DNA of 64,000 nt from Vreelandella songnenensis (GTDB taxonomy: Bacteria; Pseudomonadota; Gammaproteobacteria; Pseudomonadales; Halomonadaceae), in contig NZ_PVTK01000010.1 of the NCBI RefSeq assembly GCF_003002925.1, positions 1-64,000 on the forward strand, written 5' to 3'. The position numbers were made by a program, and so were the translations under genes. The notes under the pieces are model-generated. The model ran no database searches, was not told the origin of the DNA, and worked only from the letters and a program-made list of their open reading frames with translations. Below, piece after piece: positions 45,949-54,853 of the stretch. Position 1 is the stretch's first letter. Each line of letters opens with the position of its first letter.

Positions 45949-47103
45949 TTAACGGCGCGCAAGCAGGCCGCGGGCGAGCGCTACGAACATGCCCCCAGCC
46001 ACCGGCAGTATGCGGTCGTTGAAATCGTAATGTTCGTTGTGCAGGTAGGCGCTTTCGCCATTGCCTACAAAGAAGAAGCAGCCCGGTACTTTCTGCAGGT
46101 AGAAGGCAAAATCCTCGGCACCCATGGTGGGCATGTAATCCAGCTGCTGGATGTCGTCGCTTACCGCGTACTCGGAGGCGATTGCCAGCACCCGCTCGGA
46201 CCAGTCAGGGTCGTTGGCCAGCGGTGGAATCTGGTGAAGGTGCTCAAGCTGGAAGCGGGCGCCGTGGGCATCGCACACGCCTTTCGTCACCTGTTCCAGC
46301 TTGCCGGCCAGCGCCTCACGGGAGGAAGGGCGGTCGCTTCTGATATTGACCAGCAGCTCGGCGCTGCCTGGAATCACATTGGCGGCATCGCCTGCATGAA
46401 AAGCGGCCACGGTAATCACCCCGGATTCCAGCGGGGATTTATGGCGCGCCACCAGCCCCTGCAGCTGTTGCACCAGTGAGGCGCCCACGTAAATCGGGTC
46501 AACGGCTAGATGGGGCATGGCCGCATGGCCGGAGACACCTTCAATGGTCACCTTGAAGGTGTCGTTGCCGCCCATGGCCGGGCCGGGCTTCACGAACAGC
46601 TGGCCTTCAGGGAAGCCCGGGCGGTTGTGGTAGCCAAATATCGCTTCTACCCGGGGGGTATCCAGCACACCGGCTTTTATCATGGCGTCCGCGCCGTTGC
46701 CGCCTTCCTCCGCCGGCTGAAAGATGAGCTTGAGGTGCCCGCACAGCTCGTCGCGGCCTTCCATGATGGCTTCGGCGGCCAGCAGCAGTGTGGCCGTATG
46801 GCCGTCATGCCCGCAGGCATGCATCAGGCCCTCGTGCTGTGAGCGGTGGCCGAAGGTATTGGCCTCATGAATGGGCAGGGCGTCCATGTCGGCACGAAAC
46901 GCGATCACCGGGCCTTCACGGCCGGTATCCAGTTCCGCCAGAACGCCCGTTGTCGCGATTCCTTCGGTTACCCGGTAGCCTAGGGCGCGCAGCCGTTCGG
47001 CTACCCGTTTGGCAGTCTGGGTTTCCTGGTACTTAAGCTCGGGGTGCTGATGAAGCGTATGCCGCAGGGCGGTGGCCTCTTGTAGTTGCTTGTCGGTGAA
47101 CAT
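45949..47103 (-). CDS. M20-family amidohydrolase (AbgB/HipO-like)
   Basis: This 384-residue metallopeptidase-fold enzyme has LRHTLHQHPELKYQE at the start, RADMDALPIHE, the metal motif MHACGHDGHTATLL, FQPAEEGGNGADAMIKAG with the catalytic Glu pair, and TMGAEDFAFYLQKVPGCFFFVGNG near the end. Such enzymes hydrolyse N-acyl or p-aminobenzoyl amino acids. It is the first gene of the pair with the AbgT transporter (47-base gap), so it probably cleaves what that carrier imports. Confidence 0.9.
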   Translation of the reverse strand: MFTDKQLQEATALRHTLHQHPELKYQETQTAKRVAERLRALGYRVTEGIATTGVLAELDTGREGPVIAFRADMDALPIHEANTFGHRSQHEGLMHACGHDGHTATLLLAAEAIMEGRDELCGHLKLIFQPAEEGGNGADAMIKAGVLDTPRVEAIFGYHNRPGFPEGQLFVKPGPAMGGNDTFKVTIEGVSGHAAMPHLAVDPIYVGASLVQQLQGLVARHKSPLESGVITVAAFHAGDAANVIPGSAELLVNIRSDRPSSREALAGKLEQVTKGVCDAHGARFQLEHLHQIPPLANDPDWSERVLAIASEYAVSDDIQQLDYMPTMGAEDFAFYLQKVPGCFFFVGNGESAYLHNEHYDFNDRILPVAGGMFVALARGLLARR

Positions 47104-47522
47104 TGCCTGTCCTTTTATTGGAGTCGTTATGGTTCGGGTTAACCCTAAGCGACTTGGCAGGCAGGAAGGAGAGGTGCTGAGGGCGGGTTTGTTGCTTTCC
47201 AGGCAACAGTCGGCCTGAACGGCCTTGACGAGACGTGAAGCTACTTGGTATGCACGAAAGCATATCTATCGGGAGTTATATGCACATGATTAAAGAAGTA
47301 TTCAATATGCGGTTTTTGTTGCGTGCTGTTTTTCAGTATTTAAGCGTGATTTAAGCGTAAGGAAGTTATACGCGCAATCTGCTACCTTAAATTCTCGTGT
47401 TTTATGCTTATTCGTATCAATTGGTTACGTTATTAAAATAGAAAAGTCAGCGATTATCAGTGACCATGTAACAAGTGATAGGTGTTCACAAATAGCCAGT
47501 TTGACACTTCTTAAGGTAAACC
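47104..47522. other. AT-rich divergent promoter region
   Basis: This 419-bp gap separates the minus-strand amidohydrolase gene from the plus-strand PAS-GGDEF-EAL gene. It is clearly AT-rich from about 47270 to 47500 and presumably holds both promoters. I see no gene, RNA or repeat. Confidence 0.4.
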
Positions 47523-49253
47523 ATGACCGCATCTAACCTGTTTTCGCCGGATGATTTTCCTGTAGGGTGCATGGTTACCGATAACAAGCGGCGCATTCTG
47601 TATAGCAACCACTTTATTGAAGCGTATTCGGGTTATTCCACGGATAATCTTCTGGGGGCTGACCTGTTCGTGCTGTTAAGCAAGGCGTCTCAGATCATGT
47701 TTGAGACCTACTTGATGCCCACCCTGGTGCGAGAGGGGCGCTGCGACGAAATCCGCTTATCGCTGGTGAATGCACTCGACGGCACGCTGCCTATCGTTGC
47801 CAGCGCACAGAGCGATGATGCAAGCGAGTGTATCTTATGGAGTATCAGCAGTGCCAACAGGTCGGATCAGCTGTTTGAGGAGCTGACAGAAACCAAGAAA
47901 CTGCTGGAGCAGAAGGTGTCGCTGCTGCGCACCCTGTCGGATACCGACCCATTGACCGGCTTACCCAATCGCGCCGCCCTTACCCACTATCTCGATCAAA
48001 AGATGCTCGAGCGCAAGCGTAATGGCATGGCGTTTGCGCTGGCATTTGTGGATCTGGACGGCTTTAAAGAGATCAATGATCATCACGGACACCATGTGGG
48101 TGACCGGGTGTTGCAGACAGTGGCTAAACGTCTGGCCAGCAACCTGAGAAGCGATGATCTGATTGCCCGTTTTGGCGGCGATGAGTTTGTCATTTTTCTC
48201 AACGGGCAGTTTAGTCACAGTTTGGTAGAAGAGTCGCTTACCCGATTAGTGGGTAAACTTTCTGAGCCTCTTACAGTTGACGGGGTCCCGCTTCATCTTT
48301 CCGCCAGTATGGGCGTAACGCTTTATCCTCAAGCAAAAGAGGTGGAGCCTGGGCAGCTTATCCGCCAGGCTGATCAAGCCATGTATCAGGCAAAGCTTGC
48401 CGGCAAGAACCAGGTCTGCCTGTTCAATATCGATAACGAGGCAAGCCTGAAAGAGCGCTATTCGGAGCTGTCGGCGCTTCAGGCCGCCCTGGCGTCAAAT
48501 CAGTTCGAACTTTACTACCAGCCTAAAGTGAACATGCGTACCGGTGAGATACTGGGCGCTGAAGCGTTGATACGCTGGCACCATCCTGAAGAGGGCCTGA
48601 AGGCCCCTGCAAGCTTTCTGCCAGCCCTTCGCAATACCACCACGGGCATTGCGCTGGGGCGGTGGGTCATCGCCTGCGCGCTGAACCAGCTGCAAACCTG
48701 GCGTGAGCAGGGGCTTGATCTACACGTCAGCGTCAATATCGACGGCTATCATTTGCAGCACCCCAACTTTCTGCACGATTTAAGTGTTACGCTTGCCGGC
48801 TTTCCTGCGCTGCCCAAGCAGCGCTTTGAACTGGAAGTACTTGAAACCAGTACCATTGAGGATATTGGTCATGTCTACTCGGTGCTCAACGCCTGCCGGA
48901 GAATGGGCATCCGGATTTCGCTTGATGACTTCGGCACGGGATATTCGTCGCTGAGCCATTTAAGAGATCTTTCGGTGGATACGCTCAAGATCGACCGCAG
49001 TTTCGTCAAGAACATGCTGACCAGCAGCGGTGATCTGGCCATCTTGAAAGGCGTGATCGGATTTGCCAGCGCGTTTGGCTGCGATGTAGTGGCAGAAGGC
49101 GTTGAAACATTTCAGCACAGCCAGCAGCTGATCGAGCTTGGCTGTGAGTTTGGCCAGGGGTACTACATTGCACGGCCAATGCCGGCCCATGCCTTTCAAG
49201 CCTGGGCGGCGGCGTGGGCGCGTGAGGAGTTTCCAAGAAGTACACAGACCTAA
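47523..49253 (+). CDS. PAS-GGDEF-EAL cyclic-di-GMP enzyme
   Basis: This 576-residue cytoplasmic protein has no membrane segment. It has an N-terminal PAS domain (about 10-110), a coiled-coil linker (about 115-138), a GGDEF domain (about 138-300, intact active site GGDEF at 218-222, D-x-LTGLPNR before it) and an EAL domain (about 318-570, with GAEALIRW, LDDFGTGYSSL, KIDRSFVKN). Both catalytic motifs look intact, so it may make and degrade cyclic di-GMP. The RsbQ-like hydrolase gene follows after 27 bases, and RsbQ proteins work through a partner PAS domain. Confidence 0.93.
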   Translation: MTASNLFSPDDFPVGCMVTDNKRRILYSNHFIEAYSGYSTDNLLGADLFVLLSKASQIMFETYLMPTLVREGRCDEIRLSLVNALDGTLPIVASAQSDDASECILWSISSANRSDQLFEELTETKKLLEQKVSLLRTLSDTDPLTGLPNRAALTHYLDQKMLERKRNGMAFALAFVDLDGFKEINDHHGHHVGDRVLQTVAKRLASNLRSDDLIARFGGDEFVIFLNGQFSHSLVEESLTRLVGKLSEPLTVDGVPLHLSASMGVTLYPQAKEVEPGQLIRQADQAMYQAKLAGKNQVCLFNIDNEASLKERYSELSALQAALASNQFELYYQPKVNMRTGEILGAEALIRWHHPEEGLKAPASFLPALRNTTTGIALGRWVIACALNQLQTWREQGLDLHVSVNIDGYHLQHPNFLHDLSVTLAGFPALPKQRFELEVLETSTIEDIGHVYSVLNACRRMGIRISLDDFGTGYSSLSHLRDLSVDTLKIDRSFVKNMLTSSGDLAILKGVIGFASAFGCDVVAEGVETFQHSQQLIELGCEFGQGYYIARPMPAHAFQAWAAAWAREEFPRSTQT

Positions 49254-49280
49254 AACGTTAACATCAGGGAGTAAGATGGC

Positions 49281-50090
49281 GTGCTGTTGAAAGAAGAAAT
49301 CGTAGCTCGGAATAACGTTACTGTGGTCGGTTCGGGTGATAAAACGCTGATGCTGGCCCATGGATTTGGCTGCGACCAGCAGGTGTGGCAGCACCTGATT
49401 CCCTATCTTGAGAAAGATTACACGCTGGTTCTGTTCGATTACGTGGGCTCTGGAAAATCACAGATATCGTCGTTCAGCGAATCGCGCTACCGCACGCTGG
49501 AAGGCTATGCCAAGGATGTCAGCGAGATCTGCCAGGCGCTGAATCTAGACCAGGTGCATTTCATGGGGCACTCGGTGAGCGGCATGATTGGCCTGCTGGC
49601 CTCCATCGATCACCCGGAGCTGTTTGCCAGCCATTTGATGCTGTGTCCCTCGCCCTGCTTTCTGGACGCCCCGCCGGATTACTACGGCGGGTTTGAGCGC
49701 GCGGACCTGGAAGAGCTTCTGGATCTGATGGACCGCAACTACATTGGCTGGGCCGACTATCTGGCGCCGCTGGTGATGGGGCCGGAAAGCGCTGAACTGC
49801 TCATCGGCGAGCTTGCGGACAGCTTCTGCTCCACTGATCCGGTAGTGGCCAAGATATTCGCCAAGGCGACCTTCTTCTCGGATTACCGGCATAAGCTGGC
49901 CGAGGCGAAGCATCCTGCCGTCATCCTGCAAAGCGAGCGGGATACTCTGGCCAACCCCAAGGTTGGCCGCTACATGCACGCGCATATGCCCGGCAGCACG
50001 CTGCGGTTACTGGCCAGTGAAGGGCACTGCCTGCACATGACACAGCCTGAGCTGGTGGCGCAGGAAGTCAACGCCTGGCTGCGGTACTAG
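49281..50090 (+). CDS. RsbQ-like alpha/beta hydrolase
   Basis: This 269-residue alpha/beta hydrolase of the RsbQ/KAI2/D14 type has the catalytic triad Ser98 (FMGHSVSG), Asp221 (SERDTLANP) and His249 (SEGHCLHM) and the oxyanion region LAHGFGCDQQVWQHL. The start is GTG 49281, with AGGGAG at 49266-49271; the ATG at 49276 is out of frame. In Bacillus RsbQ produces or presents a small ligand to the PAS domain of RsbP. Here the operon partner is a PAS-GGDEF-EAL protein, so the pair probably feeds a chemical or energy signal into cyclic-di-GMP. Confidence 0.88.
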   Translation: MLLKEEIVARNNVTVVGSGDKTLMLAHGFGCDQQVWQHLIPYLEKDYTLVLFDYVGSGKSQISSFSESRYRTLEGYAKDVSEICQALNLDQVHFMGHSVSGMIGLLASIDHPELFASHLMLCPSPCFLDAPPDYYGGFERADLEELLDLMDRNYIGWADYLAPLVMGPESAELLIGELADSFCSTDPVVAKIFAKATFFSDYRHKLAEAKHPAVILQSERDTLANPKVGRYMHAHMPGSTLRLLASEGHCLHMTQPELVAQEVNAWLRY

Positions 50091-50127
50091 GCAATGAGCC
50101 CTGGTCATGATTACCAGGGCTCATTGC
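50091..50127. terminator. Perfect 15-bp hairpin between convergent genes
   Basis: GCAATGAGCCCTGGT and its exact complement, with a seven-base loop, lie directly after the RsbQ-like stop and before the stop of the minus-strand binding-protein gene. It lacks a U-tract. Shared bidirectional terminator by position. Confidence 0.65.
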
Positions 50128-50144
50128 CAGTAAGGTGTTGCGGA

Positions 50145-51161
50145 TCAAGGAGAGGCCAGGGAGAACTCGGCAAGCTGGTCGGCGAGTGTTTCCAGGGCCA
50201 CAATGGCGCGCACTGATGGGTCGAGCGCGTGAGCGTCGATCTCGATAATGCGGCCCTGCTGCACGGCGTCGATTTCGCGGGTGACCGGGTCGGATGTCAG
50301 AAATTCGCGCTTGGCGGCAATATCATCAGCCGCGAAGCGCCGCCGGTCCATGCGCGCGGCGGCAATGAAGGCAGGGTTGCTTCTGGCGATGGTCTCCCAG
50401 CCCACGGTGGGCCACTCCTCTTGTGACGTCACGACGTTGTTGATACCCAGGCGGTTCATCATCCAGTCCGGCACGCTGTTCACGCCTGCCACGTAGGGGT
50501 CGGTACCCCGGTCGGCGGAGGAGTACCAGAACACGCCGGTAATATCATCCGGTAGCGCCAGCGACTCGGCTTTCGCCACCGCCGCGGCTTCCCGTGCCTG
50601 TAATTCACCTACCATCTGGTCGCCACGCTCGGTCACGTCAAACAGCTCGGCCAGCGTTGCGATGCTCTCATGGATCAACCCGGTATCGAAAAGCGTGGTG
50701 CGGGCGCCATCCATGCTTTGCTGGTTGCGCTTGCCGACGCAGTCCGTGGGCATGGTCCAACTGGCGATACCCATATCCTCGAACATCTCGGGAGTGCCGA
50801 CCACGCCGGCGGGGCCAATCATCCACTCATAGGCCGAGATCACCAGGTCAGGCTTTTTGGCTACCACGCTTTCGAAGCTGGGAGCATCGTTGGCGAGGCG
50901 CTCGATGTCCGCATCCATCGCCTCAAACTCCTCCAGCACCGGGTTGATCCACAGCGCCGTGCCGACGACCTTGTCGGCAAGCCCAAGGCTATACAGAATT
51001 TCGGTGGATGCCTGGCCGATGCTCACCACCCGTTCCGGAGGCTTTTCCAGCGTGATTTCGTGGCCGCAGCTTTCAAGGGTCAGGGGGTAGTCGGTGGCGG
51101 CGTAGGCCGGGCTTCCCAGCACCAGGCTGGCGGCAGCTGCCGTGGTCAGTTTCAGCATCAT
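50145..51161 (-). CDS. Cobalamin/siderophore-type ABC substrate-binding protein (BtuF-like)
   Basis: This secreted protein of about 338 residues has a signal peptide (AAAASLVLGSPAYAA) and the helical-backbone BtuF/FepB fold: PERVVSIGQASTEILYSLGLADKVVG, FESVVAKKPDLVISA, and NPAFIAAARMDRRRF. ATG 51161 (or 51158) follows GGGAG. A cobalamin riboswitch precedes it, so the ligand is probably cobalamin, another corrinoid or cobalt-related. No permease or ATPase gene lies nearby, so it must use a transporter encoded elsewhere. Confidence 0.85.
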   Translation of the reverse strand: MMLKLTTAAAASLVLGSPAYAATDYPLTLESCGHEITLEKPPERVVSIGQASTEILYSLGLADKVVGTALWINPVLEEFEAMDADIERLANDAPSFESVVAKKPDLVISAYEWMIGPAGVVGTPEMFEDMGIASWTMPTDCVGKRNQQSMDGARTTLFDTGLIHESIATLAELFDVTERGDQMVGELQAREAAAVAKAESLALPDDITGVFWYSSADRGTDPYVAGVNSVPDWMMNRLGINNVVTSQEEWPTVGWETIARSNPAFIAAARMDRRRFAADDIAAKREFLTSDPVTREIDAVQQGRIIEIDAHALDPSVRAIVALETLADQLAEFSLASP

Positions 51162-51242
51162 GTACACTCCCGTGCATGATGAGCAGGTCGCTGGCGCGTA
51201 GCTAGTCAAATAGCCAACCGAGCCGACCCGCTCGATGAAGGT

Positions 51243-51410
51243 TGGGGCGTCGGCAGGTCTCCTGACTGACGGGTCGTAGCTAGCTCACCTTCCCAGACAA
51301 GACGTCCAGTGGCATCGTCGAGCATCGCTCGCCGCCTACAGTTGCGGGGGCAGTTCCGTTTCGCGGCCAGGCGCGGCGGATTCTCTGTTAGGTTCTCGAA
51401 AGAACACCGA
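51243..51410 (-). ncRNA. Cobalamin (B12) riboswitch
   Basis: Read on the minus strand, the leader contains the B12-box sequence AGTCAGGAGACCTGCCG (51251-51267), the conserved GCCACTG (51307-51313), the CTGCCCCCGCAACTGTA core (about 51337-51353) and flanking pairing segments, in the order expected for adenosylcobalamin riboswitches. It ends about 80 bases before the start of the binding-protein gene and should repress it when cobalamin is plentiful. Confidence 0.93.
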
Positions 51411-51537
51411 CGCGGGGTATTCTAGGGCGAGAAGGGAGGTGGGGCTATCGGCATCGATATGGCTTGCCAGGGGAAGTGCCCGCCTGCTTGATTAAACAGA
51501 CGGGCAGGGTCAGGGAAGGATGACGGCTACTGATTGA

Positions 51538-52608
51538 CTATCCAAGCACCGAGTCGCGGTCTGCATCGGCACGCTCTTGAGCACGCTCACGGGCACCTTC
51601 AAAAGCGTCCAGGAAGTTTTCGCCTGCTTCACCATAGTTATCCAGATACCACTCGCGGATAGGGTCGGCCAAGGCGCGGAACGCTTCCATCTCTTCTTCC
51701 GTGGGGGTATAGATCTCGCCACCGGCTTCCTCCCACTTGCGGTAAGCTTCCAGCTCCTTGCGCGGTTGGATACCGAATTGAATCGTCGACATCATGGCGG
51801 CACCGTCAGCGACGATACGCTGCTGCTCTGGCGTCAAAGACTGAAACTTCTGATTCCCCATCAGCCACATGGACGCCATATACGCATGGTTATCCAGCGT
51901 CATGTACTTAATGACCTCCTGGAAATTCATGTTGGTGATGTCTGAAATGGAGTTGAGCGTTCCGTCTACGACGCCTGTCTGCAGGCCGGTATACACTTCC
52001 AGCCACGGCAGGGGCGTTGGGGAGGCGCCCATTTCGCGAACCATGAGCTGCTGGATTTCTGACTCGATCGTACGAAAGCGCAGGCCCTCGGCATCGCTGG
52101 GCGTGCGAATCTCACGCTCACCGTTGACAATATTGCGCCAGCCGCCGGTTTGCGTCATGGACATCAAGCGGATGCCGCCATTTGTAGCATCGAGAATTTC
52201 ATCCCGTAAAAAGCCGGTAAATTGCGGATCCGTCAGCATGTTCATCGCTGCGCGGTCATCGGGGAAGGCGTAAGGGATATCCAGGCCCTGGATGGGTGGA
52301 TAGATCGAGGCAACGCCACCGGCCGTGGCGGTGTAGAGGTCGACGATTCCCGCCTGCATGGCTTCAAAGCACTCATTGGCAGAACCGCAGAGCTGCGCGC
52401 CGGCAAAGATATTGACGTTGACGTCTCCACCGGTGCGACTCTCTACATAGTTCTTGAATACGAGTGCGGCGTCATACTCCTGATCTTCTTCGTTGGCGAG
52501 GAAGACCAGATTAAGGTCAGCCGCCTGCGCCATGCTGGAGGCGCACAGGGCGCTACCTAACAGCAGTGAAGCCAGGGTTTGCTTGGCGTGCTTCATGGAC
52601 ATTGTCAT
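51538..52608 (-). CDS. TRAP solute-binding protein, candidate sulfoquinovose/SQ-glycoside receptor
   Basis: This 356-residue periplasmic DctP-family protein has a signal peptide (about 1-29, ending AQA|AD). Mature sequence includes LNLVFLANEEDQEYDAALVF, a cysteine pair in LCGSANECFEAM, the ligand-binding Arg region GLRFRTIESEIQQLMVREMG and PLPWLEVYTGLQTGVVDGT. ATG 52608 with AAGGAG upstream is preferred to a start at 52638. Third gene of dctQMP, divergent from the sulfoquinovose catabolic operon. DctP proteins hold an acidic group with the Arg, and a sulfonate could take that place. The assignment rests on context. Confidence 0.75.
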   Translation of the reverse strand: MTMSMKHAKQTLASLLLGSALCASSMAQAADLNLVFLANEEDQEYDAALVFKNYVESRTGGDVNVNIFAGAQLCGSANECFEAMQAGIVDLYTATAGGVASIYPPIQGLDIPYAFPDDRAAMNMLTDPQFTGFLRDEILDATNGGIRLMSMTQTGGWRNIVNGEREIRTPSDAEGLRFRTIESEIQQLMVREMGASPTPLPWLEVYTGLQTGVVDGTLNSISDITNMNFQEVIKYMTLDNHAYMASMWLMGNQKFQSLTPEQQRIVADGAAMMSTIQFGIQPRKELEAYRKWEEAGGEIYTPTEEEMEAFRALADPIREWYLDNYGEAGENFLDAFEGARERAQERADADRDSVLG

Positions 52609-52634
52609 TGTTCTCCTTGGATTATCGTTACGGG

Positions 52635-53924
52635 TCAAGCGACATAGCCAAACATTCTAGGCAATGCCAAAATCAGATCGGGGATGTAAACCAGCATGAA
52701 GAGAATGGCGATCTCGACAAAGAAGAGTGGCAGCATTTCCCAGGCGATTTTCTCGATACGCTCCTTGCTGATGCTGCTAACAACGAACAGCACCAGGCCC
52801 ATAGGCGGCGTGATCAGTCCCATGATCAGGGTAATGCTCATGACGACCGCAAAATGAATCGGGTCGACCCCTACGCCCACCATTACCGGCGCCAGGATAG
52901 GGCCCAAAATCAGGATGGCAGGACCGGCATCCATGATCGTACCTACCGCCAGCAGGAACGCCACGACCAGGAAGAACAGAATCCTTGGGTCATCCGTAAT
53001 GGAAAGAATGAACGCGCTGACCAGCTGTGGCGTACCCTTGAGGCTGACAAGAGAGGCAAAGGCGACAGCGGCACCGACCAGAAGAAGAATGACCGCCGAG
53101 TTAAGCGCCGCTTTCCCGAACAGGCGGGGAAGGTCTTTTAAGCTGATTTCGCGAGTAACGAACAGGCCTAGAATCAGCGCGTAAAAAGCGGCAACGGCGG
53201 CCCCCTCAGTCGGTGTAAAGATACCGCCGACAATGCCGCCAATAAGAATGACCGGTGTAAGAAGCGGCATGAACGCGGTAACGAAGGCTTGCCACTTCTC
53301 TTTCCAGCTCGCCTTGGCCAGCGGTTCGGGAAACTCCTTGAACCGGGCCATGATGGCAATGGTAATCATGAGCCCTATACCGATCAGTATGCCCGGCACG
53401 ATACCGCCGGCGAACATGCCCGCCACGGACACGTTCATGATGAAGGCATAGAGAATGAAGATGCCGCTTGGCGGGATAATGCTGGCAATGACCGCAGAAG
53501 CCGCTGTAACGGCCGCTGAGAAACGGTTGGTGTAACCCGATTGGCGCATCGCCGGAATCATCACCGACCCCATGGCCGAGGCGTCCGCGACAGCTGAGCC
53601 CGAGCCGCCCGCAAGCATGAGAGAAGAAGCAACCGATACCTGCCCAAGCCCCGCCTTGCGGTGGCCAATCAGCGTTTCAGCAAAACGCACAATGCGCGTT
53701 GTCACGCCCCCGGCGGTCATCAACTCACCGGCCAGAATGAAAAACGGCAGAGCCATCAGTGGAAAACTATCAATACCTGCGAAAAGCCGTTGAAATAACA
53801 GATTAAGAAATACCGGTTTGCCTTCCAGTAACAAACTAACGCCTGGGGCAAACAGCATTAGAAAGACGATAGGCATTCCGGCAACCAACAGAAAGAGGAA
53901 TATCCATAAATAAGCGAAAGCCAT
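52635..53924 (-). CDS. dctM: TRAP transporter large permease DctM (sulfoquinovose locus)
   Basis: This 429-residue DctM-family permease has AYLWIFLFLLVAGMPIVFLM at the start, FILAGELMTAGGVTTRIVRFAE, AGGSGSAVADASAMGSVMIP and IIPPSGIFILYAFI motifs and a conserved end with MGLITPPMGLVLFVVSSI. It starts two bases after dctQ. Ion-coupled uptake channel of the TRAP system facing the sulfo-ED genes. Confidence 0.9.
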   Translation of the reverse strand: MAFAYLWIFLFLLVAGMPIVFLMLFAPGVSLLLEGKPVFLNLLFQRLFAGIDSFPLMALPFFILAGELMTAGGVTTRIVRFAETLIGHRKAGLGQVSVASSLMLAGGSGSAVADASAMGSVMIPAMRQSGYTNRFSAAVTAASAVIASIIPPSGIFILYAFIMNVSVAGMFAGGIVPGILIGIGLMITIAIMARFKEFPEPLAKASWKEKWQAFVTAFMPLLTPVILIGGIVGGIFTPTEGAAVAAFYALILGLFVTREISLKDLPRLFGKAALNSAVILLLVGAAVAFASLVSLKGTPQLVSAFILSITDDPRILFFLVVAFLLAVGTIMDAGPAILILGPILAPVMVGVGVDPIHFAVVMSITLIMGLITPPMGLVLFVVSSISKERIEKIAWEMLPLFFVEIAILFMLVYIPDLILALPRMFGYVA

Positions 53925-53926
53925 GG

Positions 53927-54475
53927 TTATACCTCTACGTTGTTATCAGCATCAGGCGTTTGCCTGACGGGTAAAGTGGTATTGAAAAAGAGGCTGTACC
54001 CTAAACGAAGCACGCGTTCGAATGAGCTTAACGCCGTCAGAAAGAAACTTAAGGGAAGCACGTAGTAAACGGTGGCCATGCTGATGCCCAGTGACAGGCT
54101 GGCAATCGTGGCACCCCGCTCAATACGCTCGAAACCGAGTTTGATGCACCATATCAGTACCGCCAGAATGCATAGTTCGAGCAGCAGCTGTAAGAGACGC
54201 CATAGCACGGAGTCTCGAAACCAGTCCGTCACGATTTCAAGGCTGGCATTCAACCCTTGGCGGTGGGCGGCGGGAAAGAACAGAAAAGCCATCCAAACCA
54301 TCATGAAACGGGCCAGTTCTTCCGTCCACCCGAAGCTATCGCTGAGCACATAGCGAAAAAAAACATGGGTGATCATGATGCCAAGCATGGCGGCCAGCAG
54401 CAGCGTCGCCACGTAACCTGCCCAGCGTGTTGTCATCCCGTTGATACGATCAAGTAGGGCGATGAACGTTGGCAT
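53927..54475 (-). CDS. dctQ: TRAP transporter small permease DctQ (sulfoquinovose locus)
   Basis: This protein of about 182 residues with four membrane helices has VFFRYVLSDSFGWTEELARFMMVWMAFLFFP, the DctQ signature, near residue 40. The start is set at ATG 54475 because GGAGG lies five bases upstream; the longer open frame to 54592 would run into the candidate operator. First gene of dctQMP, transcribed from the 379-bp divergent region shared with the sulfogluconate dehydratase gene. Confidence 0.87.
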   Translation of the reverse strand: MPTFIALLDRINGMTTRWAGYVATLLLAAMLGIMITHVFFRYVLSDSFGWTEELARFMMVWMAFLFFPAAHRQGLNASLEIVTDWFRDSVLWRLLQLLLELCILAVLIWCIKLGFERIERGATIASLSLGISMATVYYVLPLSFFLTALSSFERVLRLGYSLFFNTTLPVRQTPDADNNVEV

Positions 54476-54562
54476 TGTCGCCTCCGTAAGGCAGTTCAAC
54501 CTTTCGGTGAAGGTTGCCTTTGTCATTATATTAGTGAAGGTTTGGAACCTTATAAAACGTCT

Positions 54563-54578
54563 GTCGTAGCGCTGCGAA
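54563..54578. promoter_or_regulatory. Candidate LacI-type operator O1 (TRAP side)
   Basis: GTCGTAGCGCTGCGAA differs from the perfect O2 palindrome at only two positions and lies about 90 bases before dctQ. The AGCGCT core with central CpG is typical of LacI-family sites. Confidence 0.6.
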
Positions 54579-54773
54579 AATGTTAGGGACACCTATATAG
54601 GCTGTCAAGTAACTCGGTGTTGCTCTTGCTGATATTGGCTTAGACATAAGTCTTAAATTTTAGGTTTCCTTAACAAATAACCTTTTAAGTGATTGTTAGT
54701 CAGAGTTTTGGCATCTTTTAAAGATGGTTCAGCTAGCCATCAAGTTGACAGCGTTAAATCGCAAAGGCTATAT

Positions 54774-54791
54774 TTTCGTAGCGCTACGAAA
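54774..54791. promoter_or_regulatory. Candidate LacI-type operator O2 (catabolic side)
   Basis: TTTCGTAGCGCTACGAAA is an 18-bp perfect palindrome 63 bases before the GTG of the dehydratase gene. With O1 it brackets the divergent promoters. The LacI-family gene at the right edge of the window is the likely partner. Confidence 0.7.
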
Positions 54792-54853
54792 TACAAGCGG
54801 AATATAAAAATCGCCGCCATATAATCGCCCGTTACGACCTAAAGGCATACAAC

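Larger units (their letters stand above)
54476..54853. other. Divergent regulatory region of the sulfoquinovose island
   Basis: This AT-rich gap between dctQ (minus) and the dehydratase gene (plus) holds two related AGCGCT-centred palindromes, one close to each operon. No gene is visible. Confidence 0.7.

Noticed and set aside
54476-54592. Longer DctQ start at 54592
   Set aside because: The upstream 39 codons lack DctQ character, overlap the O1 palindrome, and the ATG at 54475 has a strong GGAGG site.
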